From NCBI GenBank assembly GCA_015067565.1, contig SVMF01000002.1:1-64000 (forward strand): DNA of 64,000 bases, written 5' to 3'. Under the pieces are notes generated by a model, which was given only the letters and a program-made list of their open reading frames with translations, was not told the origin of the DNA and searched no databases. The translations under genes and the position numbers were made by a program. Numbering within the stretch: position 1 is the first letter of the stretch; each line of letters opens with the position of its first letter. Shown one piece after another: positions 25,091 through 33,175 of this stretch. The stretch is from Oscillospiraceae bacterium. Lineage in GTDB: Bacteria > Bacillota > Clostridia > Oscillospirales > Oscillospiraceae.

Positions 25091-25260
25091 ACTGTCAGAG
25101 TTCAAAAAGTCGTCAAGACGAGCAAACCGAGCGCGTCGGCGTACGATGGTACGGTAGAGCTCGGTTTGCGATGTAAGTCAAAATGCCTTGCGCAGCAAGC
25201 ATTTGAAGTGCTTTTTTGCTGTATCGGAGATACGTTCGCAATCGCTTATTTGAACAAAGA
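25091..25260. repeat. R4 intergenic repeat, copy 1
   Basis: Begins CAGAGTTCAAAAAGTCGTC and contains the ACCGAGC..GCTCGGT palindrome around 25120-25165; a near-identical copy is at 60651-60812 and a fragment at 49921-50010. It runs straight into an R1 hairpin. Confidence 0.75.
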
Positions 25261-25299
25261 TCGCCAACCGCCAAAAATTTGCATTTTGACGATTGGCGA
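25261..25299. repeat. R1 terminal hairpin, copy 1
   Basis: TCGCCAACCG..CGATTGGCGA long hairpin, followed by the composite end CTTTTTTGACACTCTG. Other copies are at 45638-45677, 50585-50624 and 60816-60855. Confidence 0.8.
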
Positions 25300-25315
25300 C
25301 TTTTTTGACACTCTG

Positions 25316-25339
25316 AGGGACGATCCTGAGATCGTCCCT
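25316..25339 (-). terminator. hairpin at the end of the 25352 gene
   Basis: AGGGACGATC / GATCGTCCCT with a CTGA loop, 12 bases beyond the minus-strand stop codon. The composite repeat block abuts it. Confidence 0.55.
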
Positions 25340-25351
25340 GCGGTTCTTTCC

Positions 25352-26380
25352 TTATTTGCGGTGTTCGTCGTAGTACTGTTTTTTGCGACGGTTATGGCGC
25401 CGGCGCTTATAGAACACATAGCCATAATAGCAGACGACAGCCAGGCCGGCGGAGATGGCCAGCGCGATCAGGATCATCTTGATCGGGCCGGACATACTAC
25501 GCTGCTTGGTGCTGACCTTGAAGGTCTCTTCGCTGCGCTCGAAACCGACACCGGTCGTTGCGATCGGAGCGGAATTCTTGCTGTTGACTTCGATATAGTT
25601 CACGATCAGATCGTTCAGCTCTGCCAGGATGGCATCGCCGCCGGCCTTCTCGGAAACGAAAGCAGTCAGACAGTAGGTGTCCGGTGCGCTGATCTGCGCC
25701 ACGGCACAGACCATGCCTCGCTCTGCAGAGCGCAGCTGAATGGTGGGGTAGCGGAGCGTATCGGTGAACTCGCCGCTCAGGAAGCCGCCGGGTTCGGGCG
25801 ACTGAGCCTGCGCAAACAGGCGCATCAGCTCGCTGTAAACCTCTGGCTGACGGCCGAGCTCGAGCAGGCAGTTCATCAAAAAGCGGGGACTGTAGGAGTT
25901 GTCGTCGTAGTACGACGGGGGGATCAGCGCCTCATTGATGTGGCCGAGCGCCTCGTTGACGGTGGCCTTGTAGTTGCGGATTTGCTCACGCATCTTGACA
26001 TTGAGCTCGTCGTTGCCGCGCAGGATGCACTCGGTGCGGCAGGTGTCGAGATTCATGCCTGCGATGGTGTATTCATAATCGGGGTTGTTGAAATTCGGGT
26101 CGTCGTAGGCCGGCAGGAATGCACCGTCGTGCTCCTGCGAGCAGTAGTACATATGCAGCGGCAGCACCCAGACCTCGCCGACGGGGAAAAATGCATCGGC
26201 ATTGTATTCATACTTTGCGCCGGTCTCCGAATTATAGTAGCTCAGGGCAAAATTTTCCTCACTCAGGCCGTGGGAATAGATGAACGCTTCGACCTGACGG
26301 TCGAGGTCGTCGCTCTGTGCGGCGCAGGGGAACGAGCAAAGCAGCACCAGACAAAGCAGGACGCATAAAAGTCGTTTCAT
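25352..26380 (-). CDS. membrane-anchored serine-hydrolase/beta-lactamase-like protein lacking SxxK
   Basis: 342 residues. Signal peptide at 1-21 (LLCVLLCLVLLCSFPCAAQ), extracellular domain, a transmembrane helix at about 297-320 and a very basic cytoplasmic tail (KRRRHNRRKKQ). The extracellular part has the start of a class A beta-lactamase fold, including the helix that carries SxxK in PBP-like enzymes, but at residues 66-75 it reads PVGEVWVLPL, so Ser and Lys are replaced by Glu 69 and Val 72. If the fold call is right, it is a non-catalytic cell-wall-binding or sensing protein. It stands alone, between a repeat block and a divergent membrane gene. Confidence 0.55.
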   Translation of the reverse strand: MKRLLCVLLCLVLLCSFPCAAQSDDLDRQVEAFIYSHGLSEENFALSYYNSETGAKYEYNADAFFPVGEVWVLPLHMYYCSQEHDGAFLPAYDDPNFNNPDYEYTIAGMNLDTCRTECILRGNDELNVKMREQIRNYKATVNEALGHINEALIPPSYYDDNSYSPRFLMNCLLELGRQPEVYSELMRLFAQAQSPEPGGFLSGEFTDTLRYPTIQLRSAERGMVCAVAQISAPDTYCLTAFVSEKAGGDAILAELNDLIVNYIEVNSKNSAPIATTGVGFERSEETFKVSTKQRSMSGPIKMILIALAISAGLAVVCYYGYVFYKRRRHNRRKKQYYDEHRK

Positions 26381-26464
26381 GGCCGAACTCCCTTCTTAAA
26401 ATGCAATCATGCCGACATTATAACAAAAAAATTCCCTAAAAGGAAGAGGAAAAACAAAAAAATA

Positions 26465-26493
26465 TTGACAGTTTTTCTGAAGGCCGATATAAT
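26465..26493 (+). promoter_or_regulatory. consensus sigma-A promoter of the zinc-ribbon membrane protein
   Basis: TTGACA (26465-26470), 17-base spacer, TATAAT (26488-26493): a perfect sigma-A promoter. Confidence 0.85.
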
Positions 26494-26550
26494 ATATCTG
26501 TACATAAGCGATAGCTTCGCAATGATACAATCAAAGGAGGAAATGAAAAA

Positions 26551-27489
26551 ATGGCAGGTTTTTGCACTTCTTGCGGAAAGCCGCTGCCTGAGAACGGCAT
26601 TTGCCCTTGTAAGGAGCAGCCGATCCCGGCACCTCAGCAGTACATTCCGCCCCAGCCGCAGCAGTATGCTCCGCAGCCTCAGCCGCAGCAGTATGCTCCG
26701 CAGCCTCAGCCGCAGCAGTATGCTCCGCAGCCGCAGCCGCAACCGCAGCCGCAGCCGCAGCAGTACAATCCCCAGTACAATCCGCAGTACAACCCCTATC
26801 AGCAGCCCAATCCCTACGGTCAGGCACAGCCTGTTTACGTGGTAAATCGCGGTCCGTCCGTTTTCACCAACCTCGCAACTGCGATAAAGAATTACTTCAA
26901 GGATCCCGTTGGTGCATCCCGCACCGCCATGGAGAAGAAGGATTTCGCCAGTGGCGCCCTGTGCGTGGCAGCCTGCATGATCCTGACCCTTATCGGCACG
27001 ATGCTCTTCGGCCTTGTTTATACCGAATGGCGTGAATTCAGCGACTTCGTCGCTCCGTGGCTCATCATGAGCATCTTTGCTCCCGTGATCGCTGTCGGTG
27101 TTTCCCTTGGCATCCTGATGATTTTGGCAAAAATGGCAAAAGTCAACGCCGATCCGATGGGTCTGCTGGCAGCCATCGGCCTGAATACGATCATCCCGGC
27201 AGCTCTTTTGGCGGTTTCGATGATCCTGGGCATGGTTTCCGCAACGATCTTCGAGATCCTGGCAGTTCTGATGTTTGCCGCCTGGATTGTCGGCCTGTTC
27301 ACCCTGATCTTCCAGGTGCTGAACATCAAGCTGAACATTGTCAACACGATTGTTCTGATCGTTGGTCTTGCCATCGGCTACTACACCATCACCATGCTGC
27401 TCAACTGGTACCTGTTCGACGGTGACATCGTCTCCTTCCTCGGCAGCTACCTGGGCGGCTTCAAGGACTCTTGGGGCAGATGGCGCTAA
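26551..27489 (+). CDS. zinc-ribbon, Pro/Gln-repeat membrane protein (Yip1-like)
   Basis: 312 residues. N-terminal zinc ribbon (FCTSCGKPLPENGICPCK, four Cys), a low-complexity linker of PQPQQYAPQ repeats (about 30-90), then five or six transmembrane helices from about residue 127 (GALCVAACMILTLIGTMLFG and so on) in a Yip1/DUF6574-like arrangement. AAAGGAGG at 26534-26541 sets the start. Such proteins are common in Firmicutes and their role in the membrane is not established. Strong promoter and its own terminator; monocistronic. Confidence 0.75.
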   Translation: MAGFCTSCGKPLPENGICPCKEQPIPAPQQYIPPQPQQYAPQPQPQQYAPQPQPQQYAPQPQPQPQPQPQQYNPQYNPQYNPYQQPNPYGQAQPVYVVNRGPSVFTNLATAIKNYFKDPVGASRTAMEKKDFASGALCVAACMILTLIGTMLFGLVYTEWREFSDFVAPWLIMSIFAPVIAVGVSLGILMILAKMAKVNADPMGLLAAIGLNTIIPAALLAVSMILGMVSATIFEILAVLMFAAWIVGLFTLIFQVLNIKLNIVNTIVLIVGLAIGYYTITMLLNWYLFDGDIVSFLGSYLGGFKDSWGRWR

Positions 27490-27514
27490 GCTTCCGCACA
27501 AAATGAATTTTGAC

Positions 27515-27543
27515 AAAATGAGCCTCTTCGGAGGCTCATTTTT
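27515..27543 (+). terminator. terminator of the zinc-ribbon gene, left duplicate
   Basis: AAAATGAGCCTC-TTCG-GAGGCTCATTTTT. The identical 29 bases recur at 28133-28161, on the other side of the repeat block. Confidence 0.85.
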
Positions 27544-27545
27544 GA

Positions 27546-27714
27546 GTGTGTCAAAAAAGTTCTTATCGTGTCATCGCGAGGAGCGCAGCGACGTGGCGAT
27601 CTCGTGCTGAAAGTTTGCTGTTCTACCGAAAGAAAGATAAAAATCAAACTTTCGAGATTGCCACGACCGCCTGTTCGGCGGTCTCGCAATGACAAGACGA
27701 TCGTTTTTCGACAG
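27546..27714. repeat. R2 intergenic repeat, copy 1
   Basis: GTGTGTCAAAAAAGTTC..TTTTTCGACAGTCTG ends; inside, TCGCGAGGAGCGCAGCGACG and the CGAGATTGCCACGACCGCC arm form a long imperfect palindrome. Copies are at 27980, 31136 and 60479. Confidence 0.85.
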
Positions 27715-27875
27715 TCTGGGGGCGGGCATGCCCCGTCCGACTGCAATCGCTACGATTTCGCCGCAAACTACTGCGAAAACGAGCCTGTTTGTTGCCGGTT
27801 GAGGCATGCCTCAACCCTACCGTGGTGCGAAACAACGGCCAGAAAAATTGTAGGGGAGGGGCATGCCCCTCCCGA
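27715..27875. repeat. palindrome-rich spacer between R2 copies
   Basis: Contains GGGGCGGGCATGCCCCGTCC near 27718, GTTGAGGCATGCCTCAAC near 27797 and GGGGAGGGGCATGCCCCTCC near 27854. The last also occurs at 60454-60475. No gene seen. Confidence 0.6.
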
Positions 27876-28131
27876 AGCGTGTCAAAAAAGTTCTTATCGT
27901 GTCATCGCGAGGAGCGCAGCGACGTGGCGATCTCGTGCTGAAAGTTTGTTATTCTTCTGAAAGAAAGATAAAAATCAAATCGTGTCATCGCGAGGAGCGC
28001 AGCGACGTGGCGATCTCGTGCTGAAAGTTTGCTGTTCTACCGAAAGAAAGATAAAAATCAAACTTTCGAGATTGCCACGACCGCCTGTTCGGCGGTCTCG
28101 CAATGACAAGACTATCGTTTTTCTACAGTCT
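27876..28131. repeat. R2 repeat copies 2 (truncated) and 3
   Basis: A left half (27876-27979) ending in AAAATCAAA is followed directly by a second copy starting at TCGTGTCATCGCGAGG (27980-28131). The join is inside the repeat, as expected for nested insertion or unequal exchange. Confidence 0.75.
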
Positions 28132-28132
28132 G

Positions 28133-28161
28133 AAAATGAGCCTCTTCGGAGGCTCATTTTT
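28133..28161 (+). terminator. terminator hairpin, right duplicate
   Basis: The same 29 bases as 27515-27543, then TTT. It has no gene of its own and marks the far side of the inserted repeat block. Confidence 0.8.
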
Positions 28162-28261
28162 TTGCGCTGTCGAAGGAAGGCTTCTGTTGCGCAATTTGCC
28201 CGCAAGGAGCAAGAAGTGCAATGCGCCTTCCTTTTCACAAAAATTTTCTGTTCATATGGAG

Positions 28262-28453
28262 TTGACAAGTGTGATATAATTATATAGATAGGGGTAGTGG
28301 GTTGTTTTTCGCATTTGAAGCGCATGGAACAACCGCACGGAACGTCCGTCAAAAGGATGAACTCCCTATGCACTTGAACCGTTTGATTTTTACGGCGACG
28401 GCAAAAAGAAAAGCACCGTTGCAGAGAATATAACAGAAAGCGAGGCAATTATT
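28262..28453 (+). promoter_or_regulatory. promoter region and structured leader of the PBP gene
   Basis: TTGACA at 28262-28267 is followed by an AT-rich stretch (TATAATTATATAGATA); with a 17-base spacer the -10 would be TAGATA at 28285. The transcript would then carry a leader of about 155 bases containing GGTTGTT..AACAACC and other short stems. No known riboswitch was recognised. Confidence 0.4.
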
Positions 28454-31093
28454 ATGGCAAGATCGGATTCGGCGGCTCGTCAGCCGCATATCGCCTGGCG
28501 CATCACCCGGGTGTTTTTGCATATTCTGGGTCAGATCGTGCTCTGGGCGCTGATTCTCGCAGGCACCGTGGCCATCATTGTGGTCGTTGCCGGCACGATT
28601 TTTATGACAAAATTCTCGGATTACCTGAAGCAGGATATCATTCCTGCTGCGCAGGAGTATGCCAACTCGCTGCACCTGGACAATAGGGATATGGCGCAGA
28701 CCTCCATCATTCTCTACACGGACAAGGACGGAAACGCTCACGAGCTGCAGCAGCTTTATGCCACGCAGAACCGTATCTGGGCGGATTACGATGAAATTTC
28801 TCCGCACCTGATCCATGCGGCGGTCGCCATTGAGGATAAGCGTTTTAAGGAGCACGACGGGGTGGACTGGATCCGTACCATCTCCGCCATCGGCAATTTT
28901 GTCGGCGGTGATGCCTCCTACGGTGCTTCGACCATCACCCAGCAGCTGATTAAGAACCTGTCGCAAGAGGACGAGGTCACGATCCACCGTAAGGTGCAGG
29001 AGATCTTCCGCGCCATGGCCTTTGAGGATGTGTACACCAAGGAAGAGATCATGGAGTGGTACCTCAACACCATCTATCTCGGCGAGGGCTGCTACGGTGT
29101 GCAGAGTGCTGCACAGGTCTATTTTGCCAAGGATTCTTCCATGGAGCTGTCGCCGGCTGAGGCGGCAAGCATCATTGCCATCACGAACAACCCCTCCCTC
29201 TACGATCCGTATATCAATCCCGAGGGAAACCGCAACCGTCAGGTCATCATCCTGCATGAGATGCACAATCAGGGCTATCTGACCGAGCGTGAGCTCAAGG
29301 ATGCCCTGGCGCAGCAGTTGATCTTCCGCGACGGCCGCTATGAGGAAAAGAGCTATGTATGCGTCAACGCTGCCTGCGGCTTCAAGGGCACGGCTGACGA
29401 CTATTTGGAGGGCACGGACGGTGCGTTCCGATGCCCACTCTGCCAGAGCGTGAATCCCGCCGTTGACGGCAGCAGCGGCTACTCTTACTATGTTGACACG
29501 GTCTACCGCGATGTGGTCGAGGACCTTGCAAGGCAGCTTGGCATCAGCGAAAATGCTGCAGAGCAGATGGTTCTGACCGGCGGCTACCGCATCTATGCCA
29601 CCATCGATATCGATGTACAGCGTCAGGTCGACGAGGTCTATCAGAATTTGGAAAATGTTCCGAAGCCTTCCGGCGCACAGCAGCTGCAGAGCGCCATCGT
29701 CTTGATCGACAATGCCACAGGCGACCTGGTCGCCATTGCCGGCGGCGTGGGCGAGAAGGACGGCTCACTGACGTACAACCGAGCCGAGGCTGCCTTGCCG
29801 ACGGGATCGTCGGTCAAGCCGATCTCGGTCTTTGCTCCGGCACTTGAGGCCGGCGTGATCACACCGGCGACCGTGATGGAGGACTCGTCGTTCTATGACG
29901 AGAACCAGCCCGATTGGCCGCAGAACTACTCCCGTTACTACAGCGGTCAGTGCTTGATTCTGCGCGGTGTCAGCTCGTCACTCAATACCATTGCGGTCAA
30001 GGCGCTCGATGCCCTCGGCCTGCAGGAGAGCTATGACTTCCTGACCCAGAAGATGGGCATTACCACGCTGGTGGAGAAGAAAGAGACCGGCGGCAAGACC
30101 TATACCGACATCGCTTATGCGCCCTTGGCTCTGGGCGAACAGACCTACGGCATGAGCGTGCGTGAAATGACGCAGGCCTATGCGACCTTCCCCAATAACG
30201 GCGTGTTCCGTGAGGCACGCACCTACACCCATGTGGAGGATGCTGAGGGCAACATTGTCCTTGAGAATCTGCAGGAGAGCCACACCGCCCTGAGCGAGGA
30301 GGCTACCTTCTACACGAACTATATGCTCGAATATGCCGTGGACTACGGCACGGGCTACCCTGCAAACATGAACAACATGGCCGTTGCAGGCAAGACCGGT
30401 ACCTCCAACAACAACCAGACCCGCTGGTTTGCAGGCTATACACCGTATTACACGGCCGTGGTCTGGTGCGGCTACGATGAGCCGGAGCAGATCGTCATTT
30501 CCGGCACGAATCCCGCCATCACCATGTGGAACAAGGTCATGCATCCGCTGCATCAGGGCCTGGACTACCGTGGCTTCTATTTGCCGCCCGATGTGCACTA
30601 TTTTAATGTATGCGCCGACTGCGGTATGCTGGCGGCTGATTCCTGCAAGAAGGACATCCGCGGCACACGCCTGGTTTCCGTGCGCCTGTTTTCGAAGGAC
30701 GTCCCGACGGGTTACTGCAAGTGCCATACCATTTTGGAAATTTGCGCTGAAACGGGTATGATCGCAACGGAATTCTGCCCGGAGACGAAGGAAGCCGGTA
30801 TGCTGATCTTCAACGAGGATTGGAAGGTCAACAAGGACGAGGACTTTGTCTACAATCCCGAGGAAGCCAAGACCTGCACGCTGCACACGCACGAGCTCCC
30901 CGAGACCGAGGAAACCGAGCCGACTGAGGAGACTGAGCCGACCGAGCCGACCGAGCCGACCGAGCCCACCGAACCGACGGAGCCCACCGAGTCAGGGAAC
31001 ACCGTCCCGACCACGGCGCAACCGGAGGCGCTGCCACCCGAGGATGAGTGGTATGCCTATCGGAACATTCTCATTGAACCGATGACGCAGTGA
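28454..31093 (+). CDS. class A penicillin-binding protein (transglycosylase/transpeptidase) with zinc-ribbon insert
   Basis: 879 residues, membrane-anchored, polymerises and cross-links peptidoglycan. Transmembrane helix at about 22-55. GT51 domain with IEDKRFKEHDG (Glu 127), the GASTITQQLIKN motif and EEIMEWYLNTIYLGE. Transpeptidase domain with SSVK (Ser 452), SSSLN and KTGTS (Lys 647). Between the two domains, at about 302-332, is a four-Cys insert (CVNAACGF ... CPLC), unusual for PBP1. The C-terminus has further Cys pairs and a Glu-Pro-Thr repeat tail (EPTEPTEPTEP). No strong RBS, only GCGAGG. A single gene between repeat blocks. Confidence 0.92.
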   Translation: MARSDSAARQPHIAWRITRVFLHILGQIVLWALILAGTVAIIVVVAGTIFMTKFSDYLKQDIIPAAQEYANSLHLDNRDMAQTSIILYTDKDGNAHELQQLYATQNRIWADYDEISPHLIHAAVAIEDKRFKEHDGVDWIRTISAIGNFVGGDASYGASTITQQLIKNLSQEDEVTIHRKVQEIFRAMAFEDVYTKEEIMEWYLNTIYLGEGCYGVQSAAQVYFAKDSSMELSPAEAASIIAITNNPSLYDPYINPEGNRNRQVIILHEMHNQGYLTERELKDALAQQLIFRDGRYEEKSYVCVNAACGFKGTADDYLEGTDGAFRCPLCQSVNPAVDGSSGYSYYVDTVYRDVVEDLARQLGISENAAEQMVLTGGYRIYATIDIDVQRQVDEVYQNLENVPKPSGAQQLQSAIVLIDNATGDLVAIAGGVGEKDGSLTYNRAEAALPTGSSVKPISVFAPALEAGVITPATVMEDSSFYDENQPDWPQNYSRYYSGQCLILRGVSSSLNTIAVKALDALGLQESYDFLTQKMGITTLVEKKETGGKTYTDIAYAPLALGEQTYGMSVREMTQAYATFPNNGVFREARTYTHVEDAEGNIVLENLQESHTALSEEATFYTNYMLEYAVDYGTGYPANMNNMAVAGKTGTSNNNQTRWFAGYTPYYTAVVWCGYDEPEQIVISGTNPAITMWNKVMHPLHQGLDYRGFYLPPDVHYFNVCADCGMLAADSCKKDIRGTRLVSVRLFSKDVPTGYCKCHTILEICAETGMIATEFCPETKEAGMLIFNEDWKVNKDEDFVYNPEEAKTCTLHTHELPETEETEPTEETEPTEPTEPTEPTEPTEPTESGNTVPTTAQPEALPPEDEWYAYRNILIEPMTQ

Positions 31094-31111
31094 TGTAAGC
31101 ATACGCTGCTT

Positions 31112-31133
31112 AGGGCGGGTCATGACTCGCCCC
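31112..31133. repeat. hairpin duplicate flanking R2 (left)
   Basis: AGGGCGGGTCATGACTCGCCCCT palindrome; the same sequence with one change is at 31310-31332, on the other side of the R2 copy. It may be the PBP terminator, though no T-run follows. Confidence 0.65.
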
Positions 31134-31135
31134 TG

Positions 31136-31309
31136 AGCGTGTCAAAAAAGTTCTTACCGTGTCATCGCGAGGAGCGCAGCGACGTGGCGATCTCGTGCTG
31201 AAAGTTTGCTATTCTACCGAAAGAAAGATAAAAATCAAACTTTCGAGATTGCCACGACCGCCCATTCGGCGGTCTCGCAATGACAAGACTATCGTTTTTC
31301 GACAGTCTG
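31136..31309. repeat. R2 intergenic repeat, copy 4
   Basis: CGTGTCAAAAAAGTTC..TTTTTCGACAGTCTG, with the same internal palindrome as 27546-27714. Confidence 0.85.
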
Positions 31310-31332
31310 AGGGCGGGTCATGACCCGCCCCT
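31310..31332. repeat. hairpin duplicate flanking R2 (right)
   Basis: AGGGCGGGTCATGACCCGCCCCT, a perfect palindrome here, differing from the left copy by one base. Confidence 0.65.
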
Positions 31333-31440
31333 ACATTGGTGCACACGTTTTTTGTGGGGTCACGGCGAGCCGTGACCTCTTACAGGGACCGGTTGTTGCG
31401 CCGTTACATTTGCTTAAGAAATACATCAGGAGGTTTTCCT

Positions 31441-32301
31441 ATGTGGAAGGCTGAACATTGGAAAGATTACGAGGTGATCGACACCTCTGACGGAGAAAAA
31501 TTGGAACGCTGGGGCAAGTATTTTTTGGTGCGTCCCGATCCGCAGGTCATCTGGAACACCCCGAAGAAGGATCCGCGTTGGCACAAATTCGATGCGCGCT
31601 ATGCCCGATCAAACAGCGGCGGCGGCCAGTGGTCGCAGCACCGTCTGCCCGAGCGCTGGCAGATCCGCTATCGCGACCTGACCTTTAACGTCAAGCCGAT
31701 GAACTTTAAGCACACGGGTGTCTTCCCGGAGCAGGCGGCAAACTGGGACTTCATCGCCGAGCGCATCGGCAATGCCGGACGGCCGCTTTCCGTGCTGAAT
31801 CTGTTTGCCTACACCGGCGGCGCGACCCTTGCGGCGGCGAAGGCCGGTGCATCGGTCTGCCATGTCGATGCGGCCAAGGGGATGGTCGCATGGGCGAGAG
31901 AAAATGCTGCCTCGAGCGGCCTTGCCGAGGCACCGATCCGCTGGATCATCGACGATTGTGCGAAATTTGTCGAGCGTGAGATCAAGCGCGGCAGACGCTA
32001 TGATGCCGTCATCATGGATCCGCCCAGCTACGGCCGTGGCCCGTCGGGCGAGATCTGGAAGCTGGAGAAGGATCTGTATCCGTTTTTGAAGCTCGTGGCA
32101 GATGTTCTGTCGGACGAGCCGGAATTCTTCATCATCAATTCCTACACCACCGGCCTTGCACCGTCGGTGCTGACATGCCTGCTTGATTCGGTGATCACGC
32201 CCCGTCACGGTGGCTACACGCTCTCTGATGAGTTGGGTCTGCCCGTGAGCAGCGGTCTGGTGCTGCCCTGTGGCGCAACGGGTCGCTGGGTCAGAGGGTG
32301 A
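31441..32301 (+). CDS. class I SAM-dependent (rRNA) methyltransferase, RlmI/RlmK-like
   Basis: 286 residues. Rossmann SAM-binding motif I VLNLFAYTGGATLAAAKAGA, acidic ribose-binding loop VDAAKGMVAWARE, and catalytic-type motif IV VIMDPPSYGRG. This set is typical of the COG1092 family that makes m5C in 23S rRNA. The N-terminal PUA domain of RlmI is absent or very short. The start is at ATG 31441 after AGGAGGT; the frame is open further upstream without a ribosome binding site. It lies four bases ahead of ecfA1 and starts a long plus-strand gene run; the functional link to ECF transport is only positional. Confidence 0.8.
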   Translation: MWKAEHWKDYEVIDTSDGEKLERWGKYFLVRPDPQVIWNTPKKDPRWHKFDARYARSNSGGGQWSQHRLPERWQIRYRDLTFNVKPMNFKHTGVFPEQAANWDFIAERIGNAGRPLSVLNLFAYTGGATLAAAKAGASVCHVDAAKGMVAWARENAASSGLAEAPIRWIIDDCAKFVEREIKRGRRYDAVIMDPPSYGRGPSGEIWKLEKDLYPFLKLVADVLSDEPEFFIINSYTTGLAPSVLTCLLDSVITPRHGGYTLSDELGLPVSSGLVLPCGATGRWVRG

Positions 32302-32305
32302 GCCC

Positions 32306-33175
32306 ATGGAAAAAGCAATTGTTGCGCAGGATCTGCGCTTTTCCTACCAGCAGGGCGAGCAGGATACGCTTGTGTTTGAAAATCTGAATCTGACGATCGA
32401 GGCAGGCAAGTTTGTTGCCGTCCTGGGTCATAACGGCTGCGGCAAGTCTACCCTTGCCAAGCAGTTCAATGCCGTGCTGCTGCCGCAGGGCGGCAAGGTC
32501 TATGTCTACGGCTGCGACACGATGGACGAGGAACACATCATCGACATCCGCCGTACCGTCGGCATGGTGTTTCAGAATCCTGACAATCAGATGGTCGCCA
32601 ATGTGGTCGAGGAGGATGTCGCCTTTGCACCGGAAAATCTCGGTGTCGAGCCGAAGGAGATCCGCAGACGGGTTGACCAGGCTCTCAAGACCGTCGGAAT
32701 GTATGAATATCGCACCCACGCGCCGCATCTGCTCTCGGGCGGCCAAAAGCAGCGCGTTGCCATCGCAGGTGTGCTGGCCATGCAGCCGAGGTGCATCGTT
32801 CTGGACGAGCCGACGGCCATGCTCGACCCTCACGGCCGTGAGGAGGTCTTGAAGACCATCGAGCAGCTCAATCGGGAGAAGGGGATCACCGTGATCCTCA
32901 TTACACACCATATGCTCGAGGCCATCCGCGCCGACCGCGTGATCGTGATGGACGAGGGCAAAATTCTGCTCGACGGTACGCCGAAGGAGGTCTTTGTGCA
33001 GGAGACGCTGCTGCACGAGGCCGGCCTGAGCGTTCCGTCTACCACACAGCTCATCCAACAGCTCAACGAGGCCGGTGCAGACCTGCCGCTCGATGCGCTG
33101 TCTACAGAAGAATGTGCCCAGGCCATTGCCAATTGGCTGGGACACGGGAGGAAGCACATTGTCAGCAATCATTGA
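32306..33175 (+). CDS. ecfA1: energy-coupling factor transporter ATPase EcfA1
   Basis: 289-residue ABC ATPase: Walker A GHNGCGKST, Q-loop VFQNPDNQMVA, signature LLSGGQKQRVAIAG, Walker B CIVLDEPTAMLDP and switch His in ILITHH. The VFQNPDNQ Q-loop is characteristic of ECF/cobalt-type ATPases. It pairs with EcfA2 and the membrane scaffold EcfT to energise exchangeable S-components for vitamins or metals. The substrate is not set by this cassette because no S-component gene lies here. ATG 32306 is close to the previous stop (32301). Confidence 0.93.
   Translation: MEKAIVAQDLRFSYQQGEQDTLVFENLNLTIEAGKFVAVLGHNGCGKSTLAKQFNAVLLPQGGKVYVYGCDTMDEEHIIDIRRTVGMVFQNPDNQMVANVVEEDVAFAPENLGVEPKEIRRRVDQALKTVGMYEYRTHAPHLLSGGQKQRVAIAGVLAMQPRCIVLDEPTAMLDPHGREEVLKTIEQLNREKGITVILITHHMLEAIRADRVIVMDEGKILLDGTPKEVFVQETLLHEAGLSVPSTTQLIQQLNEAGADLPLDALSTEECAQAIANWLGHGRKHIVSNH

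Noticed and set aside
24837-25157. Frames of about 100 codons inside R3a/R4 repeats, also at 45872 and in the 49.9-50.5 kb copies
   Set aside because: Same frames occur because the DNA repeat is conserved; no RBS, no domain, variable ends.
26630-26800. Possible tandem regulatory repeat (CCGCAGCCTCAGCCGCAGCAG)
   Set aside because: It codes for the PQPQQYAPQ linker of the zinc-ribbon protein.
28262-28280. TTGACA..TATAAT as a promoter for the PBP gene
   Set aside because: Only 7 bases separate these hexamers; a weaker -10 at 28285 fits better.
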